Shown: positions 16,527 through 26,700, counted from the first letter of the stretch. The stretch is DNA of 64,000 nt from JBBIPA01 sp963820495 (GCA_963820495.1 CAWGAF010000002.1:682001-746000), one strand, 5' to 3'. Notes: generated by a model not told the origin, from the sequence alone. Numbers and translations are program-made.

Positions 16527-16904
16527 GTGATGTGGCGTTTATTTCTTGTGGTTTTAAGTATTTTTTTTCTTACTAGTTGTATACCATCACCAGCAAATCA
16601 ACCTAATGCACCTTTAGATGTGGAAATTGTATCATTAACAGATTCACAATTAATTATTAAGAATAACAATACATATGATTGGACTGACATAGAGATAGCT
16701 CTTGGAACACCTCTTATTGAGCCATTTAAAGCATCATATAAGTTAATGGAATCGGGAAAAACTTATACTTTAAGTTTAAAGTCGTTTTGGACAGAAAGTG
16801 GCGAGCAGTATACAAGATATATTTCAAGTCGGAAAATTCGTTATATAAACATTTCTGTAGATACAGTGAAAGGTAAAAAATCTAAAACAATTTATGTTGA
16901 CTAA
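16527..16904 (+). CDS. Small lipoprotein
   Basis: 125 residues beginning GTG-ATG (16527/16530). Residues 3-18 form a lipoprotein signal ending LTSC, so the mature protein would be membrane-anchored and extracytoplasmic from Cys18. The remainder (LDVEIVSLTDSQLIIKNNNTYDW) is a single beta-sandwich-like domain, perhaps an immunoglobulin-like fold. No known function; codons are AT-rich. It ends inside the start of the next frame. Confidence 0.6.
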   Translation: MMWRLFLVVLSIFFLTSCIPSPANQPNAPLDVEIVSLTDSQLIIKNNNTYDWTDIEIALGTPLIEPFKASYKLMESGKTYTLSLKSFWTESGEQYTRYISSRKIRYINISVDTVKGKKSKTIYVD

Positions 16905-16944
16905 GAATGCGGCAGAAGCGTATGGGAAAAACTCGGACGTTACG

Positions 16945-17172
16945 ATGAGGCAAAGAAATGTAAATAAGGAAGCCGAATCATTTCAGAAGTTCAATAAAAC
17001 CAACAGATTTGGTACACATGGAGGTAAACAATTGGGTAGCAAAGTTTACTCAGTAAGAATTCCAGAAGATGTAGCTGAGACAATTGATAGAAAGTGCGAT
17101 AAACAAGGCACTAATCCATGCCTGAGATATTCCGCTTAGCGTTGGATAGGTGTATAATAAAAAACGGGTGAA
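16945..17172 (+). pseudogene. Ribbon-helix-helix-like protein, frameshifted
   Basis: From ATG 16945 the frame reads a basic linker (KFNKTNRFGTHGGKQ), then VYSVRIPEDVAETIDRKC, a typical CopG/ribbon-helix-helix strand and first helix, and then stops at 17139 after an atypical tail. The next frame from about 17118 gives PEIFRLALDRCIIKNG to a stop at 17172, which is just the missing second helix. A one-base indel near 17115-17125 would restore it. It would have been a small DNA-binding regulator. Overlaps upstream the end of the lipoprotein gene. Confidence 0.5.
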
Positions 17173-17178
17173 ATAATT

Positions 17179-17316
17179 ATGGTGTCTTGGGGTGTTATCG
17201 GTGATACTATAATATTAGTCTTATCTTGTCTAACTGCAGCAATGATGGTTACAGGTATGTGTTCAACTATCTACTGTATGAGCGCATCTGTAGTGAACCC
17301 AAAACCGAGTCGCTAA
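17179..17316 (+). CDS. Possible 45-residue membrane peptide
   Basis: ATG 17179 to TAA 17316. The product has one hydrophobic helix (IGDTIILVLSCLTAAMMVTGM) and a short polar tail ending PKPSR. It begins directly after the restored stop of the ribbon-helix-helix frame; the weak site GGGTGAAA lies 8 bp upstream. No homologue known to me. Confidence 0.35.
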   Translation: MVSWGVIGDTIILVLSCLTAAMMVTGMCSTIYCMSASVVNPKPSR

Positions 17317-17446
17317 TAATACATTCATCATAAAGTATTAGCATCTAACCTTATCTAAGAGTGACTTGTCCAATCTGATACTAGCTTGAAAAGTTACTGC
17401 CCTCGTATTCCAGCTATGTAAGAGTAATGATAGGAGGTGATAATCG

Positions 17447-17764
17447 ATGAAATTTTTGGTTATTGTGCGAACAAAAGACCTGTTTTTTGGGCTTCAACCG
17501 GAGAAACAAATTAAGCTTCTGAGCGAAACATTTGACTTCGTTGAAAAACAGAAGAAAACAGGCCATTGTAAGGAGATTTATTACACCCCTGGTTACAATG
17601 GAACAGCGAGTATCTGGGAAGCTGAGACATCCGAAGAGTTGGCTCTACGATTTATCGAGAATCCCATGAATCCATTCCAGGATGTTCAAATATATTTGCT
17701 ATCCGATTGGGGTGTCTTTATGGGCACAGCTAAAAAGATATACCAAAAGATGCTGGCTAAATGA
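17447..17764 (+). CDS. Small alpha/beta (ferredoxin-fold) hypothetical protein
   Basis: 105 residues from ATG 17447, with AGGAGGTGAT 5 bp upstream. The pattern MKFLVIVRTKD, helix LSETFDFVEKQKKTG, strand CKEIYYTPGYNGTASIWEAET, helix ELALRFIENP, strand VQIYLLSDW resembles dimeric alpha/beta-barrel proteins (muconolactone isomerase or DUF3303-like). Such proteins can be small enzymes or ligand binders; no active site can be named. Monocistronic. Confidence 0.6.
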   Translation: MKFLVIVRTKDLFFGLQPEKQIKLLSETFDFVEKQKKTGHCKEIYYTPGYNGTASIWEAETSEELALRFIENPMNPFQDVQIYLLSDWGVFMGTAKKIYQKMLAK

Positions 17765-17859
17765 TAGGGTATTTTGTGGGTGCCGTTGCTCAAGTTTATG
17801 GTTCTAACTATAATTTAGACACATCAGTGTAGCTCAGTGTAGAGCATGGGAATCACAAT

Positions 17860-18585
17860 ATGACACTAAAGCACAAGCCAACTATTTCCTATGAAGTTTA
17901 CCGCCCGTTAGTTCGACTGGTTGTTGGACTAATAATTCTGGCAATAATCAACTGGATTCTAACCAGTCTGCCAATGGTCACTGCTCTACATATCCCATGG
18001 TTACCTATATCAATAAGTGCCATCATATCATTAATCATTGGGATTATAATGATATCCTTACTGTTGACTTTCCGGCGGGATTTTGTGCCAAAACTGGAAC
18101 AGGCTACGCCTAGCTTCAAGGAACTCGCTGATATAGCTCATGCCGCGACAAATCTGGTAATAATTGTGGTGGCTTATATCATGTTTGGCGATGCCATCTT
18201 GCCGTTTATGCAACAATTCGCATGGGTTTATCCTGTTGCTTTTCTGGCCCTGGCAATATGGCCATTGGTGACGCTAATCGTAGCACTCACTGGAAGCAGC
18301 GCTAAGATAGCAGACCTGGCAACATTACGAATAGCAGAAATGAGAGGGGAAGTTTTGGAATGCCCCAACTGTCATGCGATTATTCCGGGTAATGCGAGTT
18401 ACTGCACCAGATGTAGAGCGAAATTAGCACTGGTAGTGACTAATATTAGTATGACCAAATGCAGTAACTGTGGAACGGAAAATAGAAATGATGATATCTA
18501 TTGCCTTGCTTGTGGTATGCCACTAAATTCGAAACAAGATACTGCTCGAAAGCACAAGTCATCAAAAAAATCGGTTATGAGATAG
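17860..18585 (+). CDS. Membrane protein with C-terminal double zinc ribbon
   Basis: 241 residues. Four hydrophobic helices (LVVGLIILAIINWILTSL, ISISAIISLIIGIIMISLLL, LVIIVVAYIMFGDAILPF, FLALAIWPLVTLIVALTG) are followed by two zinc ribbons: CPNC...CTRC (about 164-184) and CSNC...CLAC (about 200-220), then a Lys-rich tail. Function unknown; double zinc ribbons often mediate protein contacts. The architecture echoes the frameshifted gene at 12883. Its upstream leader has a D-arm-like sequence but no tRNA. No good ribosome site. Confidence 0.65.
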   Translation: MTLKHKPTISYEVYRPLVRLVVGLIILAIINWILTSLPMVTALHIPWLPISISAIISLIIGIIMISLLLTFRRDFVPKLEQATPSFKELADIAHAATNLVIIVVAYIMFGDAILPFMQQFAWVYPVAFLALAIWPLVTLIVALTGSSAKIADLATLRIAEMRGEVLECPNCHAIIPGNASYCTRCRAKLALVVTNISMTKCSNCGTENRNDDIYCLACGMPLNSKQDTARKHKSSKKSVMR

Positions 18586-18758
18586 TTTTTGGGCAACCAT
18601 CCTTTTTCTTTTGGTCAGGCTTTATTCAGACTGGAATAGTGGAGCTATGGGCAAAACCCTCGGCATATTTTGTTCGCGATCTTCAATCAATTGGTTATTT
18701 GGCGGGTATGAATAAATAAAGTTTTAGGTGAGAGTGTTTACTTGGCTAGAGCTATGAA

Positions 18759-19394
18759 TCAGCGTTCCGAATTTCCGGTGATGTCATTTATATGTTTTTT
18801 GACCTCATTCAGCTTGTGTACTACTGTGTCCATCGCCTCCTGTCGTTCGTGAATGATAACTTCAGCTTCTGCTATGGTCTTTTGTATTTGGTGAAGGGCA
18901 CTCATGAGTGATTTTATCTTGGTGACTTGCTGCTCCAGGTTGGTAACTATGCTTAATACCGGTTCATTTTCAAGAGAAGTTTCTACCTCACCAGATACCT
19001 TTTTTACAGGTGCTTTTGCTTTCTCCTTAAGTTCAGCTTGCCCGACGATTATTTGAATATAGGACGCTAACTCTGTGGGGTTGTCCGATTTTTCGAAACA
19101 AGTATTATAACCGTTTCCGTTACCTTTGGTGGGAATATCGTCGTTGGATTTCTCCACAAGGAAAATTATGGGAGCTTGTGAATACTTACGTATTTTGGAA
19201 TAATTTTGAAAGATATCATTATTCTCGAGTTCTTCATCAAGAAGTATGGCATCGATAGTATGCTTCTTAGCTATAAGCATACCGTCAATTAAATCGGAGG
19301 CATCTGCCACCTTGAAGCCGTTTTGAAGCAGAACTTTAGTATATTTCTGCTTCAAAATCTTGTCATCTGACAGTATTAAAAGAGTCTTATTCAT
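18759..19394 (-). CDS. Response-regulator-like receiver protein with coiled-coil tail
   Basis: 211 residues. Residues 1-120 form a receiver domain: acidic pair SDD near 10, phospho-acceptor Asp in ILLDEEL near 53, and Lys in CFEKSDN. Residues 140-205 (VSIVTNLEQQVTKIK, IAEAEVIIHERQEAMD) form a coiled coil instead of a DNA-binding domain, so output is probably through protein contacts. RBS GAGGAG lies upstream of ATG 19394. No kinase is adjacent; the signalling block at 30-37 kb may supply one. Confidence 0.75.
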   Translation of the reverse strand: MNKTLLILSDDKILKQKYTKVLLQNGFKVADASDLIDGMLIAKKHTIDAILLDEELENNDIFQNYSKIRKYSQAPIIFLVEKSNDDIPTKGNGNGYNTCFEKSDNPTELASYIQIIVGQAELKEKAKAPVKKVSGEVETSLENEPVLSIVTNLEQQVTKIKSLMSALHQIQKTIAEAEVIIHERQEAMDTVVHKLNEVKKHINDITGNSER

Positions 19395-19712
19395 TATCTC
19401 CTCCTCAATGCTTCTGGTGACATTTTAGTGAATCTTAGCAATTGTAACACTGAGTGAGTAAAAATGGAAGAGGTTGCATTTGGGCACAATGGCAGGAAAA
19501 TTACCTTTTCCTCTTTTGTCCTCCACTACCTGGGAGGTAGATGGGGAGAGTTTTTTCTTATGAGGGGCTGAGCCCCTGTTAACCACCCTGTTACTGGGCA
19601 TGGTGACTGAGGTACGACCAGAGCCAATGTGGGCGAGCACGGAGCATGCCATTAGTTGTATAATCAAAGCCAGTAAAAATGTTTGGCAATTAAAATCGAA
19701 GGAGGATAGAAA
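19395..19712. other. Non-coding interval between divergent genes
   Basis: 318 bp between the receiver gene (minus) and the chagasin-like gene (plus). It holds a short hairpin, GGGGCT/AGCCCC near 19564-19577, and no ORF I would support. Confidence 0.4.
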
Positions 19713-20102
19713 GTGAACAAGCTGGTAGCATTGGTTGTTTCCTTGTTACTGGTGGCTGGCTCGCTTATGGGTTGTGTGTCTCAGTCCGCACAAACTAAAG
19801 AGTATACTGATCCCAGCCAGGCAATTGAAATTAGCGTGGGCAGCCAGTTTATTATAGTGCTAGAATCTAATCCTACCACTGGTTACAAGTGGGAGGCGAG
19901 TTTCGATAGTAACTTGATTAAGCTAGTGAAAAGCGATTATAAGCAGGCGGAAGCCAAGCCGGATATGGTCGGTGTTGGGGGTAAGGAGTATTTTACTTTC
20001 GAAGGGTTGAAGAAAGGGGATACCAAGGTGACCTTGGACTATCAAAGGTCCTGGGAGCAGGGTTCTGTTGATCAAAAGGTGTTTAACGTTTCTGTAAAGT
20101 AG
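19713..20102 (+). CDS. Chagasin-type (I42) protease inhibitor lipoprotein
   Basis: 129 residues. The N-terminus is a lipoprotein signal (VVSLLLVAGSLMGC) with lipidated Cys21. The mature part carries the three chagasin loops: NPTTGYKW, GVGGKEYFTFEG and a YQRSWEQG loop corresponding to RPW. Family members inhibit papain-like cysteine proteases with an immunoglobulin-like fold, here outside the cell. RBS GAAGGAGG is 7 bp from the ATG. A strong terminator follows. Confidence 0.85.
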   Translation: MNKLVALVVSLLLVAGSLMGCVSQSAQTKEYTDPSQAIEISVGSQFIIVLESNPTTGYKWEASFDSNLIKLVKSDYKQAEAKPDMVGVGGKEYFTFEGLKKGDTKVTLDYQRSWEQGSVDQKVFNVSVK

Positions 20103-20135
20103 GAAATCTATTTGAGAAAAAACCTCTCACCCGTG

Positions 20136-20172
20136 CCCCTCTCTCCTTTAAAGGAGAGAGGGGAGATTTTTT
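20136..20172 (+). terminator. Rho-independent terminator
   Basis: A 14-bp perfect hairpin, arms 20136-20149 and 20150-20163, followed by AGATTTTTT. It closes the chagasin-like gene. The Pu/Py-rich stem is of the kind often dispersed in genomes as a repeat. Confidence 0.8.
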
Positions 20173-20257
20173 AGAGGTGATATGAAATTTAGCCTTGACT
20201 AGATGTATAATCAGTGGTGAGATAACTTGTAGCAAGAATCATGGGAGTTTAGGTGAA

Positions 20258-21100
20258 ATGCATGATAAACTGAGAGCAGCTTTTTCTGCAAAAGAAAAGG
20301 CTGAGTCATTCCTGGCAAATCTGGAGAAGTTGAAGGAGGAGAAATCTATTGGAGATGCCCAGTACAGAGTACTGAAGATAGAGTACACGCAAATGCGAGA
20401 AGATGCCGTGGCCAAGGTGAATACAATAAAGGCTTATGCTAAGAAAGAGCTTGATGATAAAACAAGTAAGATAAATGTTTTAAAGCAGGAACTGGCTTAC
20501 CTGGAAGCTAGATTCAAAGTAGGGCAACTGTCGGCTAATACTTATTTGTATAAAGAGAAAGGTCCCAAGCAAAAATTGGTGGCATTGGAGAAAAAAAATT
20601 CGGAGCTGCAGGCGCTGATTGATTCAAAAGGCTCTGCTGAAATTGTTATTCCTGAAAGTGGCCTAAAAGTACTGGGCTTTGATTTGGGGTTCTCGAGAAA
20701 ACAGTCACCAGAACAAGCACAGTCTGCTGTTAGCGAAGCGTCAGAAAGCGAACAAATATCTCCGCCAGCAAGTGTTCAACAGGAGTCTCCGACTCCGGCG
20801 CCAATTATGGTCAGCACAACTGGTCTACAAATTATGCCGGAGCGTATTATGCAAGGGGGTAGTGTAGGCATAATTGTTGTGGTTACAAATGTTACTCAGG
20901 AAAATGTGCAGCAAGGTTTAGAGCTTAAGGTGAACGGCGAGGTCAAGGATTCCAGACAAATATCTTTGTTTCCTGGGGAGAGTCAGGAAATCACTTTCGT
21001 GCAAGTGGTGGGGAAACCTGGCGATTATAAAGTTGACATAAATGGCTTGACTGGCGGCTTTAGTGTAATACCTGTGGAGACTATTCGTTCTCTGCGATAG
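20258..21100 (+). CDS. Coiled-coil protein with C-terminal CARDB-like beta domain
   Basis: 280 residues from ATG 20258 (AGGTGAA upstream); the longer TTG-started frame from 20195 overlaps a promoter-like TATAAT. Residues 1-125 are helical coiled coil (AEKAESFLANLEKLKEE, KKELDDKTSKINVLKQEL). A Ser/Pro/Gln linker (150-195) leads to a beta-sandwich of about 85 residues (VSTTGLQIMPE, VVVVTNVTQENVQQG, GESQEITFVQVVG) like CARDB/invasin-type domains. No signal peptide or TM is seen, which is unusual for such a domain. Function unknown. Confidence 0.65.
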   Translation: MHDKLRAAFSAKEKAESFLANLEKLKEEKSIGDAQYRVLKIEYTQMREDAVAKVNTIKAYAKKELDDKTSKINVLKQELAYLEARFKVGQLSANTYLYKEKGPKQKLVALEKKNSELQALIDSKGSAEIVIPESGLKVLGFDLGFSRKQSPEQAQSAVSEASESEQISPPASVQQESPTPAPIMVSTTGLQIMPERIMQGGSVGIIVVVTNVTQENVQQGLELKVNGEVKDSRQISLFPGESQEITFVQVVGKPGDYKVDINGLTGGFSVIPVETIRSLR

Positions 21101-21237
21101 GGTAAACAGTCAAATCGTCGAAATTCTTTATTTCTACCTCTCTGCTTAACCAGTATCCACGTGTTAGTATAGATGTTTTGGGTAAGTAGGCTGGCTGAAT
21201 TCGGGATGATTTATTATTATTACCGCGCAACCCATCT

Positions 21238-21633
21238 CTAAAAATGACTTCTACTATCAGCTTGCTTTTTCCTTGCGGAGTGGCTCTTGTGTTCTTTGGG
21301 AGGTAACGACGAGGCGTAAAGAAAAGAACGGTTTAACCATTCTTGAAGTACAGCCTTATTATTGTACAAAGACGCTGGCAGAGCGATGTATTCCTTCATT
21401 ATGCGTCTCTCCATGGGTTCGAAAGGTTTGACGTCTTTATATTTTGCCAGGATTTCTTGCTGGTCTTTGTCGGACAAACGCATGATTATAGTATTCCCGT
21501 GGATGCCGGCAAACATGTTGTTGTTTTTGAAGTAGGTTGGGGCACCAAACATAGCCCTCTTTTCACAGTCAAGAGATGACATGCCTGTCTCCAGCAGTGC
21601 TTTGAGTTCTGGAGTAACTTTCTTCCACTCCAT
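21238..21633 (-). CDS. TfoX N-terminal domain protein
   Basis: 131 residues. KRAMFGAPTYFKNNNMFAG and the following strand/helix order match the TfoX-N domain found alone in many bacteria, with the conserved MFG motif. The C-terminus is Lys/Ser/Arg rich. Function of stand-alone TfoX-N proteins is poorly known. It follows the SRPBCC gene by 12 bp on the same strand, so they form a two-gene unit. Confidence 0.8.
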   Translation of the reverse strand: MEWKKVTPELKALLETGMSSLDCEKRAMFGAPTYFKNNNMFAGIHGNTIIMRLSDKDQQEILAKYKDVKPFEPMERRIMKEYIALPASLYNNKAVLQEWLNRSFLYASSLPPKEHKSHSARKKQADSRSHF

Positions 21634-21645
21634 AGTGCCCCCTTT

Positions 21646-22038
21646 TTACTTCTCCAGCAGCTCCTTCATTGGTGTCCAGTAGAAATCATGCCAACCTTGG
21701 CTGATATCTTCATAGAACTGATCGGGCACTCCTGTTTGGGTGAATTCGAGAAGTGTACCATTATTAACTTGCTTCAGTGAAAAAGTAGCCTCGGAATAAT
21801 GCCCTTCAGGCCAGTCGTTACCCCGCCATGACTGAACTATTTTCTGGTCAGGAATTAGGTCTAACATAACTCCTTCGATGTACCCGTCGTAAGCGGTGAA
21901 CTTCGTGCCCTTTTTCTTGCCGATGACTGCTTTGCCGCCGGTGAATTGAGAATGCTTGCGCGAGTTCATCAAGGCTTCGTAGACTTCGTGGGGGCTGGCT
22001 TTAAACCTTACAGACTGTTTGATAGTTTTCGTTTCCAT
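21646..22038 (-). CDS. SRPBCC / AHSA1-type ligand-binding protein
   Basis: 130 residues from ATG 22038 (GAAGGAAAATA upstream; a longer frame to 22077 has no site). VRFKASPHEVYEALMNSRKH, FTGGKAVIGKKKGT, and WRGNDWPEGHYSEATF are typical of Activator-of-Hsp90-like START-superfamily proteins with a hydrophobic cavity. Ligand unknown. Paired with the TfoX-N gene. Confidence 0.85.
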   Translation of the reverse strand: METKTIKQSVRFKASPHEVYEALMNSRKHSQFTGGKAVIGKKKGTKFTAYDGYIEGVMLDLIPDQKIVQSWRGNDWPEGHYSEATFSLKQVNNGTLLEFTQTGVPDQFYEDISQGWHDFYWTPMKELLEK

Positions 22039-22136
22039 TATTTTCCTTCTGCAATTTTGATTATATCTAAACATCATACCAGAAAACGTTTACTTGGAGT
22101 AAAAACACAGATTGGGAGGTGGGTATTATTAAAATG

Positions 22137-23039
22137 TTAAGCGGCTTGGCTTGGGGCAATGTCGGCGGCTTTGAGTATGTCGGGGACCACTTCTTCTTTA
22201 CCTATAGCCATGATGTGAACGCCATCGCACAACGATTCTTTTTTCAAGGCTGCGATCATACGTCCAGCGATGTCTATGCCTTTATTAAGTGCCTCTCCTT
22301 TAGGAGCAGCCGCCAGTTCATCAATTAAATTCTGGGGTACGAAGATGCCGGGTACATTTTCGTTCATGTACTTTGCCATTCGGGCGGACACTAGCAATAC
22401 AATGCCAGCCAGTATCTTGACCTGGAATTGGCGAGCATGTTTCATGAATCTGGCGAAGTTATCCAGGTCATAAATAGCTTGAGTTTGAAAGAATTCGGCA
22501 CCAGCTTCTATCTTCTTCTCGAATTTGATTAGCTGTGGTTCAATGGGATTGGCTTCAGGGGTGACTATAGCTCCGGCACAGAACTTCACAGCGCCGTCAA
22601 GGTCATTACCGCCCAGGTCTTTGCCTGATTCCATGAGCCTTATTGCCTCGAGCAATTGCAGTGAATCGAGGTCAAAAACACCTTTGGCTTCTTTATGGTC
22701 ACCAACGGGGACGGCATCGCCAGTAAGGCAGAGGACATTTCTGATTCCTCTGGTATAGGCGAAAAGCAATTCTGCCTGGAGGGCAAGTCGATTGCGGTCA
22801 CGACAGGTCATTTGAAGTATGGGCTCACCGCCGCGTTCTTTGATAGCCAGACAACCACCTATGGAAGGAAAACGCATTACTGAGCTCTGATGGTCAGTAA
22901 CATTGATGGCATCTACTTTGTCTTTGAGGATGTCAATATGATGCTCCATCTTTTCAGTATTTGTACCTTTGGGTGGGCCAATCTCGCTGGTTATGACAAA
23001 TTTGCCAGAGTCAAGGGCTTCTTTAAATCGTGTTGTCAT
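22137..23039 (-). CDS. metF: Methylenetetrahydrofolate reductase catalytic subunit
   Basis: 300-residue TIM-barrel flavoprotein reducing 5,10-methylene-THF to 5-methyl-THF. FVITSEIGPPKGT has the Glu of the catalytic strand; INVTDHQSSVMR and VLCLTGDAV are folate/FAD-binding signatures of MetF. It is last in a minus-strand series fdhA-like, nuoE, nuoF-gltD, metV, metF, 16 bp after metV. In acetyl-CoA-pathway bacteria such MetF proteins act with MetV and an electron module instead of directly with NADH; this is the likely case here. Confidence 0.93.
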   Translation of the reverse strand: MTTRFKEALDSGKFVITSEIGPPKGTNTEKMEHHIDILKDKVDAINVTDHQSSVMRFPSIGGCLAIKERGGEPILQMTCRDRNRLALQAELLFAYTRGIRNVLCLTGDAVPVGDHKEAKGVFDLDSLQLLEAIRLMESGKDLGGNDLDGAVKFCAGAIVTPEANPIEPQLIKFEKKIEAGAEFFQTQAIYDLDNFARFMKHARQFQVKILAGIVLLVSARMAKYMNENVPGIFVPQNLIDELAAAPKGEALNKGIDIAGRMIAALKKESLCDGVHIMAIGKEEVVPDILKAADIAPSQAA

Positions 23040-23055
23040 GGCAGTGTCTCCTCAA

Positions 23056-23706
23056 TCAAGCGATTTTAATCTTCTTGGGTCTGGGTGTTACCTGGTAGTT
23101 CTTAGGAGGCTGATGTTTCCGCATCAGGTCGAGCCTCCCCTGCTCGTTCAAACGATTGTAGATAAGTGTCCAGGCGCAGTCTTTCTCCTTGTCAACCTCG
23201 CATTTGCCTTTATTGGTGCCGCCGCAGGGGCCATTTAACAAGCCTTTGTGGCAGGCAGTTATAGGGCAGATGCCAGCAGTTAAGCCTAGGACACATTGAC
23301 CACACTGGGCGCAGACTTCCTGAAAATTGCCTGGTTCATCTTCTATCCCGATGAACAAGGTGTCTACTGCTGGAATAACAGGCTTTTTCAAATACGAATT
23401 TATTTTAAATACACCGAGGGCGCAGGACATTATGAGTATGCAATTTGCATCTTGAATAGCCTGTTTGTTTTCTTTGATTGCAACTTCGGTCATGTCATCA
23501 CAGCTAGTAGGAATTACTGACCAGCCGGTTACCAGCTTACCTGCGTCCTGCAAGCGTTGTTTCATATCCATGACCTGTTCTATACCACCAGTTTTGGTCA
23601 TGGTGGTGCAGGTACCACAGCCAGTAATAAAGATTCTATCGTAGCCTTGAAGTTGCTGCAGGATTTCATCTAAAGGTTTTTGCTTGGTGATGGATTTCAT
23701 TTTCAA
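23056..23706 (-). CDS. metV: MetV-type methylenetetrahydrofolate reductase accessory subunit
   Basis: 216 residues. The N-terminal part has TGCGTCTTMTKTGG and an internal LIMSCALGV. The C-terminal Cys-rich region CAQCGQCVLGLTAGICPITACHKG then GPCGGT is the MetV signature that binds [4Fe-4S] clusters and links MetF to its electron donor. Established for Moorella and Acetobacterium reductases; inferred here from order and sequence. RBS GGAGG upstream; 86 bp after nuoF-gltD. Confidence 0.9.
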   Translation of the reverse strand: MKMKSITKQKPLDEILQQLQGYDRIFITGCGTCTTMTKTGGIEQVMDMKQRLQDAGKLVTGWSVIPTSCDDMTEVAIKENKQAIQDANCILIMSCALGVFKINSYLKKPVIPAVDTLFIGIEDEPGNFQEVCAQCGQCVLGLTAGICPITACHKGLLNGPCGGTNKGKCEVDKEKDCAWTLIYNRLNEQGRLDLMRKHQPPKNYQVTPRPKKIKIA

Positions 23707-23792
23707 ATCCTCCTTAGTCAGTGAGCAAGATTTATCTAGAAGTTAGGCTGTTGTCTAAATTTTAGCAATCTCTAGAAAGTCATCTCTATTCA

Positions 23793-26700
23793 TTATTTCT
23801 CCAGGTCGCATCTTAGACATCGCTTGGCTTCCTGTAGGGCAATCTCTTCGGATAGGCGCAGCTCTATCTCTTCAAAACTTTGTTTTCTTTTTTCAACAGG
23901 AAGTGTGGGTACCTCTATGCGGGATTGCTGCTCCCATGTTTCTTCTTCTGGTGTGGTAGTGGGTGCGAGAATGACCTCTGTCTTAAGGTCGTACATTTCT
24001 ACTCTTGAAGTGTCATCTCTAAGATATTTATCTATAGCCAAGGCACTTCTCCTACCAGCAGCAATAGCATGAATGACCATACCGGGTCCAGTGACAAAAT
24101 CACCGCCAGCAAAAACACCAGGCACATTGGTTGACAGAGTATTGGCATTAACCGCCAGTGTTTCCCATCTGGTACGTTCCAAGGCGCTTTCTGGTGGCAA
24201 GAATGATAGATCTGGTGCCTGGCCTACGGCGGCAATCACGGTATCGGCTTCGGCAAAGAAATCGGAGCCTGGAATTGCCACTGGACGGCGGCGTCCCCCG
24301 GCATCCATCTCGCCTAACTGCATACGGGCACATTGCAGCCCGGTTACTTTCCATTTGTCGCTCATTATACGGGATGGACTGATTAAGAAATTAATCCTTA
24401 CACCTTCTGCAACTGCCTCGTCATATTCGACTTCGGTGACCGGCATCTCCTCTCGTGATCGGCGGTAGAAGATATTAACGTCGTCAGCGCCCATGCGAAG
24501 AGCGGTGCGGGCAGCATCGAGAGCTACATTACCACCGCCAATTACGGCCACTTTGTGCCCCATCCTGACATTTTTGCCAACTTTGATATCTCTGAGGAAC
24601 CGCAATCCATAGTAAAAACCTTCTGTGTCCTCCAGTTCACCGGGTATACCAACACGCTGGCTCCTCTGAGCGCCAGCAGCGATAAAAACAGCAGCAAAAC
24701 CATCTTTCTTGAGGTCTTCTACAGTGAGGTTTACATTAATCGGCGTATCGTATCTTATTTCAACGCCGCGACCGGTGATGTAGTCGATATCCTGCTGGAT
24801 TATTTTCTGGGGCAAGCGGAACTCAGGTATAGCTACTGATAACATGCCTCCACCGATGGGCAAAGCTTCGAAAACGGTAGCTCCATAGCCAAGCTGTGCC
24901 AGGTAGTAGGCGCAGCTTAAACCTGTAGGCCCAGCTCCAACAACCGCCACCTTTTGAGTCTTGGTTCGAGGGAATGGTTCTGGTGGTGGTAATTCGGCAA
25001 AGTGGTCAGCGTACCAGTCGGCAGCAAAGCGCTTGAGCGATCTGATGGCTACAGGGGCATCTAGTTCACCGCGTCGACACTTGCCTTCACAAGGGTGATG
25101 ACAGATGCGGCCGCATACGGCTGCAAATGGATTCCTGTCTCTGATAGTGTTTATAGACTCCAGATATTCGCCAGAAGCGATATGGGCAACGTATTTAGGA
25201 ATGTTAATCCCTACTGGACAGGTATGCTGGCATGGCGATATCATCAGGGCATCGCAGACGGCAGCAGGACACTTTTTATCTTTTATATGAGCTTCATACT
25301 CATCTCGGAAGTAGTTGATAGTAGTAAGCACAGGATTAGGACAGGTCTGTCCTAATCCGCATAGAGAGCATTCCTTGACCGTTTTGGCTATGTTAAGCAG
25401 GATATCGATGTCGCTATCCTGTCCTTTGCCCTGAGTGATTCTGGTCAATATCTCCAGCATTTGCCTTGTGCCCAGGCGACAGGGGACACATTTACCACAG
25501 GACTCGGTTTGGGTGAAGCTAAGGAAATATCGTGCTACCTCGACCATGCAGGTGTTTTCATCGAGCACTACCATACCGCCAGAGCCCATAATGGAACCCA
25601 GCTTGGCCAGCGAGTCGTATTCTACAGGGGTATCAATGAACTGTGCTGGGATACATCCGCCTGAGGGACCGCCTGTTTGCACTGCTTTGAACTGCTTGCC
25701 ACGTGGGATACCACCTCCTATGTCAAAAATGATGCTGGATAACGGGGTGCCCATGGGTACTTCTACCAGTCCGCTGTTGGAGATTTTGCCAGTAAGGGCG
25801 AAGACAGCAGTGCCGGGGCTTTTCTCAGTACCAAAGCTGGCAAACCAGTCGGCTCCTTTATCGATGATAATGGGTACGGTTGCCAGTGTCTTGACGTTGT
25901 TGATATTACTGGGCTTTCCATCAAGTCCTGATTGAGCAGGGAATGGTGGGCGGGGGCGGGGCATACCCCTTTTGCTTTCGATAGAAGCCATTAGGGCAGT
26001 CTCCTCGCCACAGACAAAGGCTCCAGCGCCTTCTTTAACATGGATGGTAAAATCGAATTTCGAATTAAGGATATTTTCCCCCAAGAAGCCTTTATCACTG
26101 GTTTGTTCCAGCGCAGTGCGGAATCTCTTAACTGCCAGAGGATATTCTTCGCGTACGTAAATGTATCCGTCACAGGCTCCTATGGCATATCCGGCAATAA
26201 CTAGTCCTTCGATAACAGCATGTGGGTCGGCCTCAAGAATGGAGCGATCCATGAATGCTCCGGGATCACCCTCGTCAGCATTGCAGATGACGTATTTTGT
26301 ATCACCAGGTGAATTTCTGCAGAATTGCCATTTGCGCCCGGTGGGAAAACCAGCACCACCACGACCGCGGAGACCTGACTTCTTGATTTCCTCAATTACC
26401 TCCTCAGGTTTCATTTTGAGGAGAGCCTTGGTGAGAGCGCGGTATCCCCCCTGGCTGATGTAGTGGCCAATATTCTCGGGGTTGATATGACCGCAGTTAT
26501 GTAGGACGATACGCTGCTGTTTTTTGTAGAAGTTTATCTCGTTGTAGTATGGTACGGCTTTCCCAGTTACCAGGTCGGTGTAGAATAGCCGCTCCACTGG
26601 CTTATTATCACGAAGGTGTGACAGGATAATCTCCGCTGCATCTTCAGCCTGGACATGAGTGTAAAAAATGCCGTCAGGCTCCACTACTACATTTGGGCCT

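Noticed and set aside
17824..17855. GTGTAGCTCAGTGTAGAGCA looks like a tRNA 5' part with D-arm; a weaker similar sequence occurs near 15150
   Set aside because: No acceptor, anticodon or T-arm partner follows. Chance or very old remnant; not enough to call a tRNA or att site.
20195..20257. TTG-started N-terminal extension of the coiled-coil gene
   Set aside because: It covers a TATAAT-like promoter element and lacks a ribosome site; the ATG at 20258 has AGGTGAA upstream.
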